From Brasenia schreberi (lineage: Eukaryota > Streptophyta > Magnoliopsida > Nymphaeales > Cabombaceae), in contig JAYKKT010000073.1 of the NCBI GenBank assembly GCA_036023115.1, positions 13,331,001-13,395,000 of the forward strand: a stretch of DNA of 64,000 nt, written 5' to 3'. The stretch's first letter is position 1. Every line of letters begins with the position of its first letter. The position numbers and the translations under genes were made by a program. The notes below the pieces were generated by a model that had not been told where the DNA came from, did not search any database, and saw only the letters and a list, made by a program, of their open reading frames with translations. Positions 1 to 13,117 of the stretch are shown piece after piece.

Positions 1-1516
1 CTAAGACTTTTAAACTCCGAAAGAAACTGGCTGTTTATAAACAATCTAGCCCAATCCAGGACCGACAAAGATGTTGCACTATTTTACCTATCTGGCATAA
101 ATGAAACCACCCCCAAGCCTCAAGTAAAATCTGGTCCTATATCTGATTGATAGATTGGGTAAGTTAAAGAATTAATCTCCTACTTTCTACTAATTGCTAG
201 TAACCTGAACTTTGTTCAGATGACATAAGCCACAACTAGGTTAGAAAATAGAATTCTTCAATCCATTGACACAGGAAACAGAATTATGAATTTTTGTGCC
301 AACCAAGGAGCAATTGCAATAATCGCATTAATCACATCTCGAATGCAGGAGCTTGACAGCTAAATAGTTGCAAGTTTCTCTAAAATCATTACGACCAATT
401 TTCAACAAGAAAGAAAGAAAGAAAGGATTTGAATGCAACAACCATATTTCTTACGTGTCTTTAGTCGTCATTCCCTTTCTCAGGTACACCACACAATCTA
501 AATCTCATCAAAGAATATGCATTTGGTGGAACCCGCACCACTATATAACATAAGTTGACTTTTATATAAAAATGATATTGCTTCAGCTGATAATGATTGT
601 TTTCAAGTCTATCCACCAATATCAGGTGATGGCAGAGAATTTTTCCTCCCACATAATCTCATCAAAGAATATGCATTTGGTAGAACCTATGCTACCATAT
701 AGTATAAGGTTGACTCTTATATAACTTTTATCATGTGTAAAAATGCTCCTTTAATCTGACCCTTCAGTCTGAAATCAGCAACTATGTCTCGATATCCCCT
801 TGTCACTCTCTAGTTTACGATCCTTAAAAGGGTGGTCCTCAGCCGCTCAAACAGTTGTAGGTACATGATAGCATATGTGTAGATTGTAGTGCACTAGTCC
901 TTTAGAGGCAACAGATGGTCAGTGGAACAGATGATATCGATGTCTGTTGTATAATCTACTTGATGCCTGGCGGCTTAAACATGAGAATCACGTAAACCAA
1001 TGAATGTCATGTCATTAAAGTTTGTAAAAGATAATCATCTACTAGACTACTTCATATAGCTGAGGTCCTTCTTACCTCATATCCAATGGCATATCCATTC
1101 AACCAATTCCTTCCTCATTATGGACCATTTTCAGATAAATATTGATGCGGGATTTTTTTTCTCTCCAATAAAATTTTCCACTCCACACAGACATAGAGAA
1201 AGAATGTTGACCTTCATTTGTGTTTTCTACACATCTTTTCGTTGAAGGAGTTAGTACTTTGATTCAGAATATAGGCAAATCAAGAGAACTCCTCTCACCT
1301 AATTTTGACTACTATGGACCTGTGTAACATGTAAGTTCATAAAATAGGTGATTCGATCAATATGGAAATCAGATGCAAATGTACAGAATTGTACCATAAA
1401 ACAAAAGCCATTAGTTACCAATTAACGGGTAAAGCTGTATTCTAACATAAACATCAAAAGCATCTCTCTGTAAACAAAGTCAGTAAACATCAAAGTGCAA
1501 AATCTAGCACGCTCAC
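1..1516. other. No recognised gene; probably intron or exons of the minus-strand gene starting at 1872
   Basis: No long open frame or recognisable domain is seen. The stretch lies downstream of the two minus-strand exons at 1517-1872, so further exons and introns of that gene are expected, but I could not place them with in-phase splice sites. A good minus-strand donor-like site lies near 1072 (ATGAG then GTAAGAAGG), but the sequence before it has stops in the frames tested, so I do not call an exon. Confidence 0.4.
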
Positions 1517-1872
1517 CATGCTGTTCAGATACAGGCTCATGTCTCCAGAAACCAATCTGTCTCTGCATCATTATCCAAATATTTTTTTTATCACGTATAA
1601 ATGTGATATAGAGTTTAAAGAAGAAAAGGACACAAAAGCATTAGATAGATGATCGAAAAATAAATATTTAATTGCGCCAAACAAGTACAGAAACAAGAAT
1701 GGAATAAAATGTCACTCTTAGATTAGCGTACCTCCACTGGGAATTGGATTTCTGTGGAACGCAAGGATGATGGAATGGATGAAATAAAAGGAGGTGCAGT
1801 CTTTGGCTCCATCTCTCCCACATAATTTGTATGTTTCACAAACAATTGTGGCTCCGTCACTTCAGATGACAT
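1517..1872 (-). CDS. First coding exons of an unrecognised minus-strand gene (5' part only)
   Basis: Two exons read in phase on the minus strand. The first is 1872-1732: it starts with ATG (residues MSSEVTEPQLFVKHTNYVGE), runs 47 codons and ends at a GAG|GTACGC donor. The second is 1562-1517: it follows a GATGCAG acceptor, continues in the same frame (RQIGFWRHEPVSEQH) and ends at ATG|GTGAGC. The conserved-looking FWRHEP stretch and matched splice phases support a real gene. I do not recognise the product. The remaining exons should lie to the left, towards or beyond position 1. The 5' untranslated region probably extends into the GC-richer block up to about 3300. Confidence 0.5.
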
Positions 1873-3300
1873 TCTGCATTTGTGGATCCAGAACTAAACC
1901 TCGAAGCACCGCAAATTTTACGCCGTTGATCGAGCACCTTTTGATCGAAGAGCATACACTAGAGATCAGATAAAAACCCAAAACGTACAGATCCAAAAAG
2001 CTAAACAAAGAGCAGTATCAACTTGTAAGTAAGAAAGTGCATGCAGCCGGATTCAATCGCAAGGTGGAGCGACTACGATCTTAGAGCAAGGTGGGTCGGC
2101 TCGATCTCGGCTTGGGCCGAAATTCTCATGATCAGGCCTCAAATAGTAAGTTTTCCACCAACAAGGACGCCATGCATTTACAACGAAGGGTGTTTAACAG
2201 GATTAAGCACATCACATCAATCTTCTCCTAAGTTTCAAAAAGAAAAACTATTTGGGAAAACGACCGACACATGAAAGAGTATAAGGTTACAAATTTTCCA
2301 TAAAACTTGGAAATTCATACAACGGATCAAGAATGAAACAACTCTAGAAGCAATATTTCAAAGGGAAGCAGTCAAATAACTCGGTAATTAAAAAGTTCCT
2401 TAGCACAGAATCGGGCAACCTTGAGAGAGAGAAAGACTAGGAATGGAGGAGGGCCATAAACAGCGACTTCACAAAGGATTCCTCTGACGTATTGAATGCA
2501 CTCGCCAAAAGCGTCCCGTGCACTAACGAGAAACCGGCCGAAGAAAACAAAGAAACGACGCGGAAAATGCGGAGATACCTCACGAGATCGGCACTTCCAG
2601 AGATCCGGCACGCCCTTCCAGCTACGATCTCTCCCTCCGATCACCGGAAAAACTCCGTCTCGTCCTTGCAGTGCACAATAACGGTTGGAAAACCCCGCAC
2701 ATTTAAACCGTGACTTGGGATTTCGAATGGATTACGGCATAAGGGAAGGGACTTACGGAACCTCGGCTTCTGTGCCGTGAAGAACCTCCAAAGCACCAAC
2801 TTTTCCCCTCACCGCAAGAAAAATGAGAATATTTTCCCCGGTTAAAATATTAAACAAACCAAAAAAAACTAGCTCTCTCTCTCTCCAGCCGGTAAATGCG
2901 ACGATCCGCCGTAATGGAAGGCGATAGGAGACAAAATCCTCCGACTTCCGGCGAAAAGAGGAAAGGAGAGAGGGTCGATCAGCCGGATTCCTCTCTCTCC
3001 TACCCCCTTCTCTCTGGTCGGAAATATCGAAAGGAGGAGAAAGAGGAACCGGATTTTTATGGATAACCTTCCGAACCAAGCCTCCTACAAACACGAGAAA
3101 GAGACACAGAGAGGGGGAAATGGAAACCGTCGAAGCTGACTGACCGGCTACAGCCAGTTGATCTCGCGGTGACCTGGCCGAGAATTTACTTGTACGCGTA
3201 TAACGTCTCCGCCTTTTATCTCTTTCCTTTCGCCTTCCGTTTTTCTTTTTCACCCCGCCATCTCTCTCCTCAATTTAACGCGGGAGTTTCTCTTTATCCC
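1873..3300 (-). promoter_or_regulatory. Probable 5' untranslated region and promoter of the minus-strand gene
   Basis: This block is clearly richer in G, C and CpG than its surroundings, especially 2400-3300, and contains CT/GA-rich tracts (2870-2890, 2985-3020, 3240-3280) typical of plant 5' leaders. A 166-codon minus-strand frame at 2753-3253 is built of basic and serine/arginine-rich low-complexity residues and looks like an accidental frame in the leader, not a domain. No clear TATA box was identified. The assignment rests on position upstream of the ATG at 1872 and on composition. Confidence 0.4.
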
Positions 3301-5238
3301 GCACTGACATGGCGAGGAAGAAATGACTAAACTGGGTATGTGGGTCCGACCTGAAACAAAGGAAATGTCTTAAATACCCTTGAGCAGAACCTTTGGGAAA
3401 AAGAAAGGATTCTTGGGGGCGTAGGTTGGTGTGAGTCGCGGGTTGGTGAAACTGGGGAGTTGGACCCGGATCCTGTTTCTAATGGGCCACCACATATGGG
3501 TCCAAATATTTAGGCATCAGGCCCACATCATATGAGAGAGTAAATTACAAACCCAAATACACTTTTATCATTTTAAGAAAACGAGGTGTCATGTTTTATG
3601 CGTGTCACATAGGACACGACACCATTTTCAATCGCATGTTGAGGTCACAGAGTATGGGTGGGGATCCAATCCTATACTCAAATTTCAATTTTTAACTGGT
3701 AATACATCACTTTCGTGCACTATCTTACCATAATTAACATACAAGGGTTACGAAAGAAAGATAAAGGTGTCAAGTCGGAGACACGGTATTACCACTGAAT
3801 TTTCCAATTGTTAAAACACTAGCTTGAGAAAGGCAATATGGATCAAATGGACCCTGGTCCGATATACCGCTCACTCTGTGAATACATGAGTCTAGAACAC
3901 TAACATACATGCCCGAATCATAATGGATCGGATCCAGTAAGCACGGAATCAGATCCGTGCCTTAATTCTTTGTGCCGGTGATGGAATTTTATGCAATATG
4001 AAAAACCGATCATGAGAAGAACGTTCTTAAGTGGTGCAAGAACAGCCACTATCAGTTAATGCATTTGTTAATGAAGTGGTTGTTTGCTGACAACGGGCTC
4101 TTGGTTTATGTTTTCCATGGAAAACATGTGGTTTAAGTTTTGAAGTTAGCCTTCTTAAACAGTTCTACTTATCTATTAAAGAGCCAGTTACATCACCAAC
4201 GCTTGGTTGGTTCAAGTGGGTTGGCATTAACCTTAAGCAAGGTCTTGAGTCTTGTCAATGGACAAAACCAGCTCCGGGTCGACCGACTCAAAACGGATCA
4301 GTCGGGGTCATTCCGGTCTTCCGGCTACCCAAAAAAAAAGAAAGGAGAATCCATTGCGCCCTTGAACCCAATAGTAAGCCTATTCATGGGTAAGGTGAGC
4401 TGGCAGCCTGACACGAAATACGAAACATTAATCACAAGAAAGAATAAAGAACACGATTCATTCGGATCAAGCTCCTTACTATCAAGGAGGAAGTTTTTCT
4501 TCTACACAAGGAAATGACTCGGTTTCAATGATAAAGATCAGACGTTGTGAAAAGAGTAATTGAAAAGATTCTGGCACTTGAAGATGTGGGGATCTTAGCT
4601 TATTATGAAAGCAAGCTGGTTTATCTAGCCACAATGGATCTGGCCTACGTTTTGAATTCCGGTACTAATTAGAGTACGTGCTCATTAGGTTGATTTTGTT
4701 GAATTAGAAGATCCCCGATTTAGTTACGGTTCATCAAAGATCTTTCAACATCGAAATCAAAACTGTTAGTTCTAGCTCCATTTTATAGGTTCTTCTATGC
4801 TTTTATTTATCTATTTTCACCTTGCTTTTGGTTCAAGGTTCCAAACCATAACTGGAACTGGATGTGATCTGGTTTGCTTACTGTTCATGGCTTCGGTTTA
4901 TCAGGAACAAGCCATACATAGCCCTAACTATATTAGCATGTTTTTCTAATACTTATATAAGCATGTAAATACTGAACTGGAAAGGATAGATTAGCGAAGC
5001 ATGTTTCCAGCTTGACTCCTGCAGGTTGTAGCCATTGGCGGATCTATAAATTTGTGTTAGGTGGAGCTAATGGCTCATGAATCTGTTTAAGCAGGGGCAA
5101 ATTATGTATTTCAACCATGTATTCAACTATAAATTGTAGCTTTGATGTTGATATTTTTAATTACAGAGAAGTTCGCTGCCCCACTTAGTTAACTATTAGC
5201 ATGGTACATGATCGAGCTTTATAAATATAAAAAATCCA
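3301..5238. other. Intergenic DNA, no supported feature
   Basis: Open frames here (for example 4140-4517, 125 codons) have no recognisable domain and no gene-like context. Short words such as ACCGG and GGTTC repeat in 4200-4340 but form no clean unit. I see nothing that supports a gene. Confidence 0.5.
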
Positions 5239-5298
5239 GCCGATTCTATCTAGCATGAGAAGAGGCTTAATTATTGTTGTTGTTGTTGTTGTTGTTGG
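5239..5298 (+). mobile_element. 3' tail of a 5'-truncated RTE-type LINE
   Basis: The sequence GCCGATTCTATCTAGCATG followed by AGAAGAGGCTTAATTATTG and (TTG)n is a diverged copy of the shared 3' terminus of the full-size RTE LINEs in this window (at 34170-34209 and 41750-41793). Only about 60 bp remain. A second diverged piece of the same tail (GCCGATTCTATCTAGCATGG) lies at 5368-5387 without the TTG run, so the locus was probably locally duplicated. Confidence 0.6.
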
Positions 5299-6758
5299 AA
5301 CTCGCTGCCCCACCACCATTGGCACATCCCAAAATTATGAAGATTTTCAAAAAGACGGTTTTATCTAGCCGATTCTATCTAGCATGGTATATGATCGACC
5401 TCCTCAGGAGCCGAGGTAAGCCAAAAAAATGAACACTTGTCGTTTGACAGGGCTTCTCAGTGTTCACTAGTTACCACCGTACAAGAACAAAACGGTTCTG
5501 GATATCAAACACGATCCAAATCCCATTAATCTACTCCATGTTGAAGAAGGGTAGTTTAGTCTATTCTGGAGAAGGTCCTCCAACACGCAATTAGATAAAA
5601 GCAAGGACGGCTCCAATCATTTGAAGGGGCTTATTAGTGAATCCACCACTTAGAAAAATTGCTGAAAGACGGCAAAAAAACTGACATCAGAATCAGAGCA
5701 TTGCTCGCCGGATGAGTAAATGACGAATATGCCCCTCACAACTTGAGGCTATTCTTCCTTCGCGAGGTTGATCATAAGTTACGTGCACGCACTGCTTACA
5801 GTGTTAATTTTCGTCTTCGGGTTGCACCTGTGTCGTATCCTGTCATGTATGTGTCCAAAACAGGTTAAGCCAATGGTGATATAGCTTTCATTTACGTAAA
5901 GTCTGAAAGTTTAAAATAAAAATGTCAATTGATCCACCTTCGGGCCCTTCAGTACTTGCACACGATCACTTGTGGTATGGTCCGGACACGAATTAATATA
6001 TATAATTTAATGAGATTTTACGAGCTGAACCGAGCTTAACATACCATGTTTAGCTCGCAAGATTTGACAAACCGAACACGAACAAGTCAGAGATGAACCA
6101 GAGGATGAGTGTATTGGTTCATTTACCAGACCTACCTTAAGCTTTATATTATCCCACGGTCATAGTGTGGGCTGCATATTATAGCTCACGGATTCTAGCC
6201 ATCAACCGTACTTTTAGGCACAAAAGACCGTATGTTATGTTATAAATTCATTTTCCTTAAATTTTTTAGTTTAGGGTGGAATAAATGGCCCACCTTAGAT
6301 ATGGCTGGTTCTAAGCAGCTCAACGGTTCCAACTGGAACCGATGAAGTCGGAACTGGGCCAGGACTAGAGACCACTCGGTTCGGTTTCGGTTTCATCTCT
6401 TATAAAAACGGAACCGGACAGGCAGTTTGAAACTGCCAGTTCCGGTATTTTTTAAAAATTTTCTTATGATTTTCAAACTTTTCAATAGAAATACTGATTC
6501 CAGACTCAAACCAGAACCGATCCCAAACTTGTTCGGTTACGGTTCAAGATTCCGGGCTAACGGGAACCGGACATGTCTAGCCCACTAGATGTGATATTTG
6601 TTGTGCCAATAGTTTTGTATGTTGAGCTTGTTTGTTTGTGTCATTTCGTGTCCACTGAAAAAACTTGGCACACGTAGTACAATACAATCTTTTGAGTGTA
6701 ACACACTGAGAGCACAAGTTAGGTTGGTGTTGGGATTTTAGGTAACGTGTCATTGTCG
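5299..6758. other. Intergenic DNA with a CGGTT/AACCG-rich patch
   Basis: No gene is supported. Positions 6300-6560 are dense in GGTTCC, CGGTTC and GGAACCG words of the kind seen also at 8460-8640, 9200-9300, 34575-34790 and 42020-42180. These patches may be remnants of one short non-autonomous element family, but I could not define termini or target duplications. Confidence 0.4.
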
Positions 6759-7137
6759 TGTCTTACAGTGACTACATGCCTCTCTCCGTTTTAGAAGTGA
6801 ATGGGTTGGACGAAACAATGGCTTGCTCAGCCACTTGTGGCGTGGTAGCAACCGTGTCTTACAGTGACTACATGCTTCTCTCCGTTTTAGAAGTGAATGG
6901 GTTGGACGAAACGATGGCTTGCTCAGCCACTTGTGGCGTGGTAGCAACCGTGTCTTACAGTGACTACATGCTTCTCTCCGTTTTAGAAGTGAATGGGTTG
7001 GACGAAACGATGGCTTGCTCAGCCACTTGTGGCGTGGTAGCAACCGTGTCTTACAGTGACTATATGCTTCTCTCCGTTTTAGAAGTGAATCGGTTGGACG
7101 AAACGATGGCTTGCTCAGCCACTTGTGGCGTGGTAGC
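6759..7137. repeat. 96-bp tandem repeat (minisatellite), about four copies
   Basis: Units begin with TCTTACAGTGACTA at 6761, 6857, 6953 and 7049, giving an exact period of 96 bp. The last unit is cut at about 7137. Copies differ at only a few sites (for example CATGCC/CATGCT, ACTACATG/ACTATATG, GGGTTGG/CGGTTGG). Because 96 is divisible by three, open frames run through the array on both strands (149 codons plus, 154 codons minus). These are a consequence of the period and are not evidence of coding. The high identity suggests recent expansion. Confidence 0.9.
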
Positions 7138-10100
7138 GGGACGTCATCCAATTTGCACCATGGCTTTGGTGAGCGATAGCAAAAGCACGAGCACCGGGTC
7201 GGGTTAGACTCCAAAAAAATGATCTTACGTCATCTGACATATGATGATGCAGTCATCCTACAAAAAGTCATCACTCTGTGTCACCTGATCGCAACAGAGG
7301 ATTCTTCGCCATGCATGTATGTGTGGGGTCGTTCGGTTCATACTGTGAGTGCATCCAGAACTGGCAGGTAGTTCGCCCATAAGGAAGACTAAGACAAGTC
7401 CAAACTGTAAAACCAATTTGTCATAATCTGTAACAAAAAATTCCAGAAATGAAGTTAAAAATTGGAAAATTATTTGACTAAAACAAAAAAAATACCCGAC
7501 ACATTTCGCATGGCTCGTGTTGAGCTCCCAACGGTTCGATCCTTATTCAGTTTCGTTCGGGCAATGCATAGTAGAACAAATCTTAACAAGGCTACCCTTG
7601 GAGGTTTGGGTACAATAGAGAAGTTGAAGCCAGGCCTGAGGTATTGAACTCATGATCTGCAACTTGTGACTCAAACCCCTAGCCAGGTGAGATTTCGCTC
7701 TTTGTGCTCCTTTGGTTTTCATTGTAAAAAGTTTTCGTGAACTCCCGTCCCGTCGAAAATGCCGATCTGTTTGTATAGTAACCATGAGAAACCCGGTTGC
7801 ATTTTTTTTTAATATTTTGAAACATATTAATGGTTGTGTGAAACCCAGGATAAAACTTTGACAAGGGTTTCTCTCATTTCTATTCAGTGATGGTCAATGG
7901 GATGAAAACATGAGGTCATTCATTTTCTCAAGTCGTGCCCGGGCAGCAAGGTTTTCTTAGTCTATGTTAAGTAGCGTTGGCAATAAAAGGCAGGACAAGA
8001 GAACCCGAAACGACACGACTTAAAAAGTCTCTGTCAGTCCTCCTCTGGTGATGGCAAACGAATCAAGTCGCGACTTTGGTTGGATCTATTATCGAAAAAA
8101 AAATAACACAAGACAAATACGAACAAGAATCCGAAATATCTTCTAATATAGAAATTCTGAACTTTTCTAGATGTTTAATGAATTTTTAAAGAAAAATTGA
8201 AAATGTTAGAACCCACCTCACCCGAACTTGAAATCCGCTCCACCTGAAACAAGTTTCTGGATCCGCCAGGAGGTATGGAAAGCAATTTGTTAGTTTATAA
8301 CTTGGGCCCCAAAGAGCGTGTTCGGGCTCGCAAGACTTCGAGCTACTAAACAATACAAACACATGGTATAAATTATTAAGAGGTTTATAAAATACCTTTC
8401 TCTATAAATTGTACGGCAACTAAGGAAATTCTAAAGAACGATTATTTTGGCAGTTCACGGGGCAAGAGTTGGGCGGTTTAGACCAGTCCCAGTATGTGTG
8501 AACCAGATCCAAACTGCCTCCGGAACTGGAACCAAACCATGATCTCCTCGGTTTGATTTAGTTTCACCCTCTAGGAAACTGAACCGAAATCAGAACTGGT
8601 AGTTCAGGACCATACTTTGGTCCCGGTTCTAAAATTTCACCTCTAATGCACGTCTTTTTCAAATGAAATTAGAACTAAACCAGACACGGATTCACAACCA
8701 CCATGGAAATGGGCTCGGAACTGGAAGCGAAGGGGCCTAGATTCCTTGCTTCCGTGGAACTCACCATGTCTAGGTGTGTAAAGAACACACACACACATAC
8801 ACAGATGGTACTAAGTTTTGAGCATAACTCAAAAGTTCATTCAATCATCTATCATAGTTTAATAAAAATTCCTTCCTTTATATAACCAAATTTAAGTTCA
8901 AATATGCATTTTAATATTTTATTAACTTAAACTTGTTTTAGATCAACGAGGTTGTTACATATAAAAACAGAAATGATTGCCGTAAATCTAAAATAAACCA
9001 AAACCGAGGCAGGAGAATATAAAACCCAACTTATTCATAATTCTATCAACAAGTTGCCATTTAAATATTGCGTATGATTTATTTATTACAACTTCAAAAT
9101 ATAAAATAGTAATATGTTATTTAACTCACAGTCCTCATCAATGAGCGAAGTACATTGAGGCGAGATAAAAGCATAGTTCAAGGTATGCATAGCTGGATTG
9201 AAACAACAGAGTGGGAACTGGCCAAAACTAAAACCGGCAAGCCAAACGCAAAATTGAAACCAGAACCGGGATTGCCGATTCAAATTACTGGTTTCGGGGT
9301 AGCTCAGTCTCAGCCCTTTGTGTGTGGTTGCCTGAATTGTATGAACTGAAGATGATCATCCAAAATTGTTTTACATAAAACAAAACATGCTTCCAATATA
9401 TTTGTATTAGGGTATTTAAGAAGATAAAAGCATCTTATTTCTTCTTATTTTTTTGCTGCAAAGGACTACTTGTCACATCCTAACCATCGAAAGAGCCGAC
9501 AAAGCTCGCAATGTGACCCACACCCAACACTCAAACCGGATCAATCTTAGCAGATTTTTAAAGTAATGCAGCAGATAAGTACTTCAGATAGCCTCCCGTA
9601 TAAAATGTGAGTTGAGCCCTTCCGTCAGATGCTAAGGGTTTGAAATGGGTATTGGCATCCATTTAACTCACACTATGCAACACGACAAACGTTTAATAGT
9701 AAAAACAAAAGACAAATTAAGTGCAAAGCTATTAGACAAGTGCTTTAAAGAGTACGTGGCTCCGACGCGTTATACTGGTAAGTTAAGAGTGCTTCCCTCA
9801 AAAATGATTTTATACAAAAAAAGTGGTGCTAGGTCATGTGTTCACAGTCGAAAGATCACATACTCTTTTTCTTTTTGTTACAAAGGGAAGGAGAATCCTA
9901 ACATAAACATTTCAAACTTCCTACATGCAACATGGGAGATAGATCATCCTGCCAGTTGCGCTAGCGCTCATAGAATACAACTGGAAATACAGTTCTAGAA
10001 GGCCTCCAAGCACAGTAAAAAAACGGGGTCATAGTCGGAGTTTTACCTAATTACGAAGCCAATACAATTTCATGGTCCCGGCATTGCTATCCAACACCCC

Positions 10101-13100
10101 GAAGGATCGTTTTGTTTAATGATATTAGGAAAAGTTTATCACAAGGCCTAGACGTGTAAAAAAGAAAACTTGTAACTGCTTAGTTATTATCTTTCCAACA
10201 CCTTAAAGTTGAGAGTCCCACTAAAACTACTAGCGGGGTTGGGGACCTATCTCTATATACAATATAAAGAGAGAGATTCAATTTAACCATTGCTTTTTGA
10301 GAATATAAGTATAATAATTATATTTTTTATTTTTTAAAAACTTTTAATTTTTTAAGTTACACTCATGCTTTCAAAAAGTGATATGTCATATATAGATAGG
10401 ACCCAACATATATATATTGGTGACTTGGTCCATGTTCAACCCTCATTCTTACTTAAATATTCTTAAACATTTAAGCAAACTATAATGGTGGAAGTTTGAA
10501 TAAAAAATAATATGTATCATTTTACTTTTCATACTCAATTTATGTTTTATTTCAAATATTCACTGTTGATGACGTTGATCAAATGATGAAAAAGTTTGAA
10601 TATATAAAGTAAGAAAGAGTAAAAATAAATAATAGCAATAAATAAAAAGTTTGAATCAAGCCAACTACTATTGGTATGTTCTCCAACTACACTACTATTG
10701 GTGATTTGTTTTGCCACTGATACATTTCAGAGTGAAAGGCACTTGGCATGTTCTCCAACTACTATTGGTGATTTGTTTTCCCATTGAAAGAATAGCAATA
10801 AATAATAGTATGAAAGAGCTAAAAACTTGCAGTTCCTGAGCGCTTCCAACGGACACGAGCCAAGTTTTTTTTTCCGTGACAGGCCATCTCATCCAATTCT
10901 TCAACTGGATAAGTTTCAAGAAGCAAACATGTAAGGGAAGAAACCGCGTCTCTGTTGGCTTGGTTACTTGCTAAAATGGAAAAAAACTTTCGATTGAAAT
11001 TCACCAGTTCAATAAACAATGGACTATGTATAAAGTAAGAAGTCTACACGATCGGTCTTGTCAACCACGTAGACACAATTTGAAAGTATAAGCACAACAA
11101 TAATTTTAAATTAAATTTTATAAAAACAAAAGAGCATGCAAATTATTGTCCTACGTGAAAAGGGGTGCACAACAGTGACAATATTAGAGACGCGCACCGT
11201 CCCTTTCACACACACATACAAGCACATATATATATATATATTAAAGAGATATATAGAGAGAGAAAGAAAGAGAAATAAGGTTATAGTCAATCACTTTCGT
11301 ACTCAAATTGTAAAAATTGTGAGCTTCACTTTACACCATCTTATAATTACATGATTGATATGCACGTACTCCTTTTACTAGACACATCTTTTTTTTATTG
11401 TTTTTTCCAAACCAACCATTGTTTTGACTATTCTTCGCTTTCTACCTCATTCTAGCTATGCAATACTTAATCTACAACCATTTCTAGCAAAAAAGTAGAT
11501 TGAAATCCATCAAAATAGTAGATTTGAGAAGAACTGATAATATAAAATGGAAGAAAAAGATAAATCTAATTTATTTTGCCGATTCGAAGGGAGATTCGTT
11601 GATTTTATATTGTTTCATTTTCGATTTGTTTTAAGCAAATTATCATGCAGTTTGTCGCTGGAAAAACCATCGGATTTTTGATATCGCACATGCGTGTCTC
11701 CTTCAAGATGATAGCTTGAACTTCATAAAATATTTTTTTGTTATGTAGGCATGACTGATAGGGCACAAGTATAAAGTCGTAACGTCACCACCTCAACTAG
11801 AAGATGCAATGCGGTGTTGTATGAAAGGTGTCCCCGTAAACAACAACGAGGAAAAAAGGAAATCAACTCTTTACGATACGAGAAGGATATATCAACCTCC
11901 GGTACTAACATCAATATTGTAGAAAATGAGAATGAGGGATCTCTTGATATGCCACGATTACTCCCGAGCTTTGAAGGTCATATTGTGTATAAGATATGGG
12001 AAGAATAAGTATAACTTTAGTGTAATTTTATATTTGATATCAATACTCTCTATTCTAATTGATTATATAAATATATATTTTCAAACAATACGGAAAGTGA
12101 TAACAATCTACACATGCTACACTCTGGGCAGAGTTTTGCCCGTGAAGAGGATGGATGTGAGGCCCAAAAATTGGGTTAAGATTATAGATAGGAGTGAGTT
12201 GATTGGGTATGCAGATTTGTTATACAAAGTGATAAATGACTGTAGTTATCAAGCATTGACAACAAAACACAAAAACTTCCATATGTCGTAGGTGAAATGA
12301 TTATCGCACTTCATGATGTACATGAGATACTGGGTCATTTATTGGAGAGCCAACTTATAGCCTTGACACATGAGATGATGGCTAGAAGTAATAAATAAAT
12401 GTTTAGTGATATGTTATAAATGAGCATCAATGAAGTCGTATGTGAGATTAAGTTCAGACTCGTTAAGTTTGAGATGTTCTAAACTAATTGTTAAAGAACA
12501 ATGAGTAATGAAAATAAGACCATATATTATTTGTTATAATGTTATATCAGGATAAGTCTAGAAATAGGGTGTCAATAATGTTTGTAAATCGGCTGACACA
12601 CGATGTTTAGAGGGTTTGCAATTACACGTGGGATTCAATTACATTAATGTATTTATACAAACAACTAGAAAAGGCATCCTTTATAGAAACACATGGATAA
12701 TGACACCTAGTCATCGTCTTCAATATCATGTACATCTTTTGCTAGTTCTCTCATTTGTATATTCATATTAATACGTTCTTCAAATGTAGCTTATAAACTC
12801 CCAACACTTTTATCTTAGTAACACTGCTATATTGAAAAGATAAGAGGCGTGAAAAAACCACGAAAACATAAACAAAATAGAAGATTAATATCTACTTTAA
12901 TATACAAATTGTCTAAATAACATAATAAAAAATATATAATTATAACACATGTACCACATATCCCTCACAACAGACTTGTGAGTGTCTTACATTAGTGGCA
13001 GAAATGTCATCGACCCTATCATACACAAGAGTACCAATGCTACATTCCACTGAGTAGTGATAATTAAACCCATATATAGCATGGACATCCAATACTAAGG

Positions 13101-13117
13101 CAGGGCCCATCTCTCAT
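7138..13117. other. Long AT-rich intergenic stretch without a supported gene
   Basis: All open frames are short and domain-free. What can be seen: a CA-rich microsatellite near 8788-8802; an (AT)n tract near 11226-11241 followed by GA-rich repeats to 11280; a direct repeat of a CTCCAACTAC...TATTGGTGATTTG block at about 10680-10711 and 10752-10779; CGGTT-type patches at 8460-8640 and 9200-9300; and a possible tRNA-derived SINE fragment on the minus strand at 7630-7690, with a B-box-like GAGTTCAATACC. None is strong enough to call separately. Confidence 0.5.

Noticed and set aside
2753..3253. 166-codon minus-strand ORF as a gene
   Set aside because: Low-complexity basic and Ser-rich sequence in a GC-rich leader block upstream of a better start at 1872.
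6750..7214. Long open frames on both strands (149 and 154 codons) as repeat-protein genes
   Set aside because: They are produced by the 96-bp tandem repeat, whose period is a multiple of three; there is no domain, promoter or splice context.
7630..7690. tRNA-derived SINE on the minus strand
   Set aside because: A B-box-like word is present, but no A box with correct spacing, no tail and no target duplication could be shown.
9645..9998. 117-codon plus-strand ORF as a gene
   Set aside because: No domain or splice context; composition like the surrounding AT-rich DNA.
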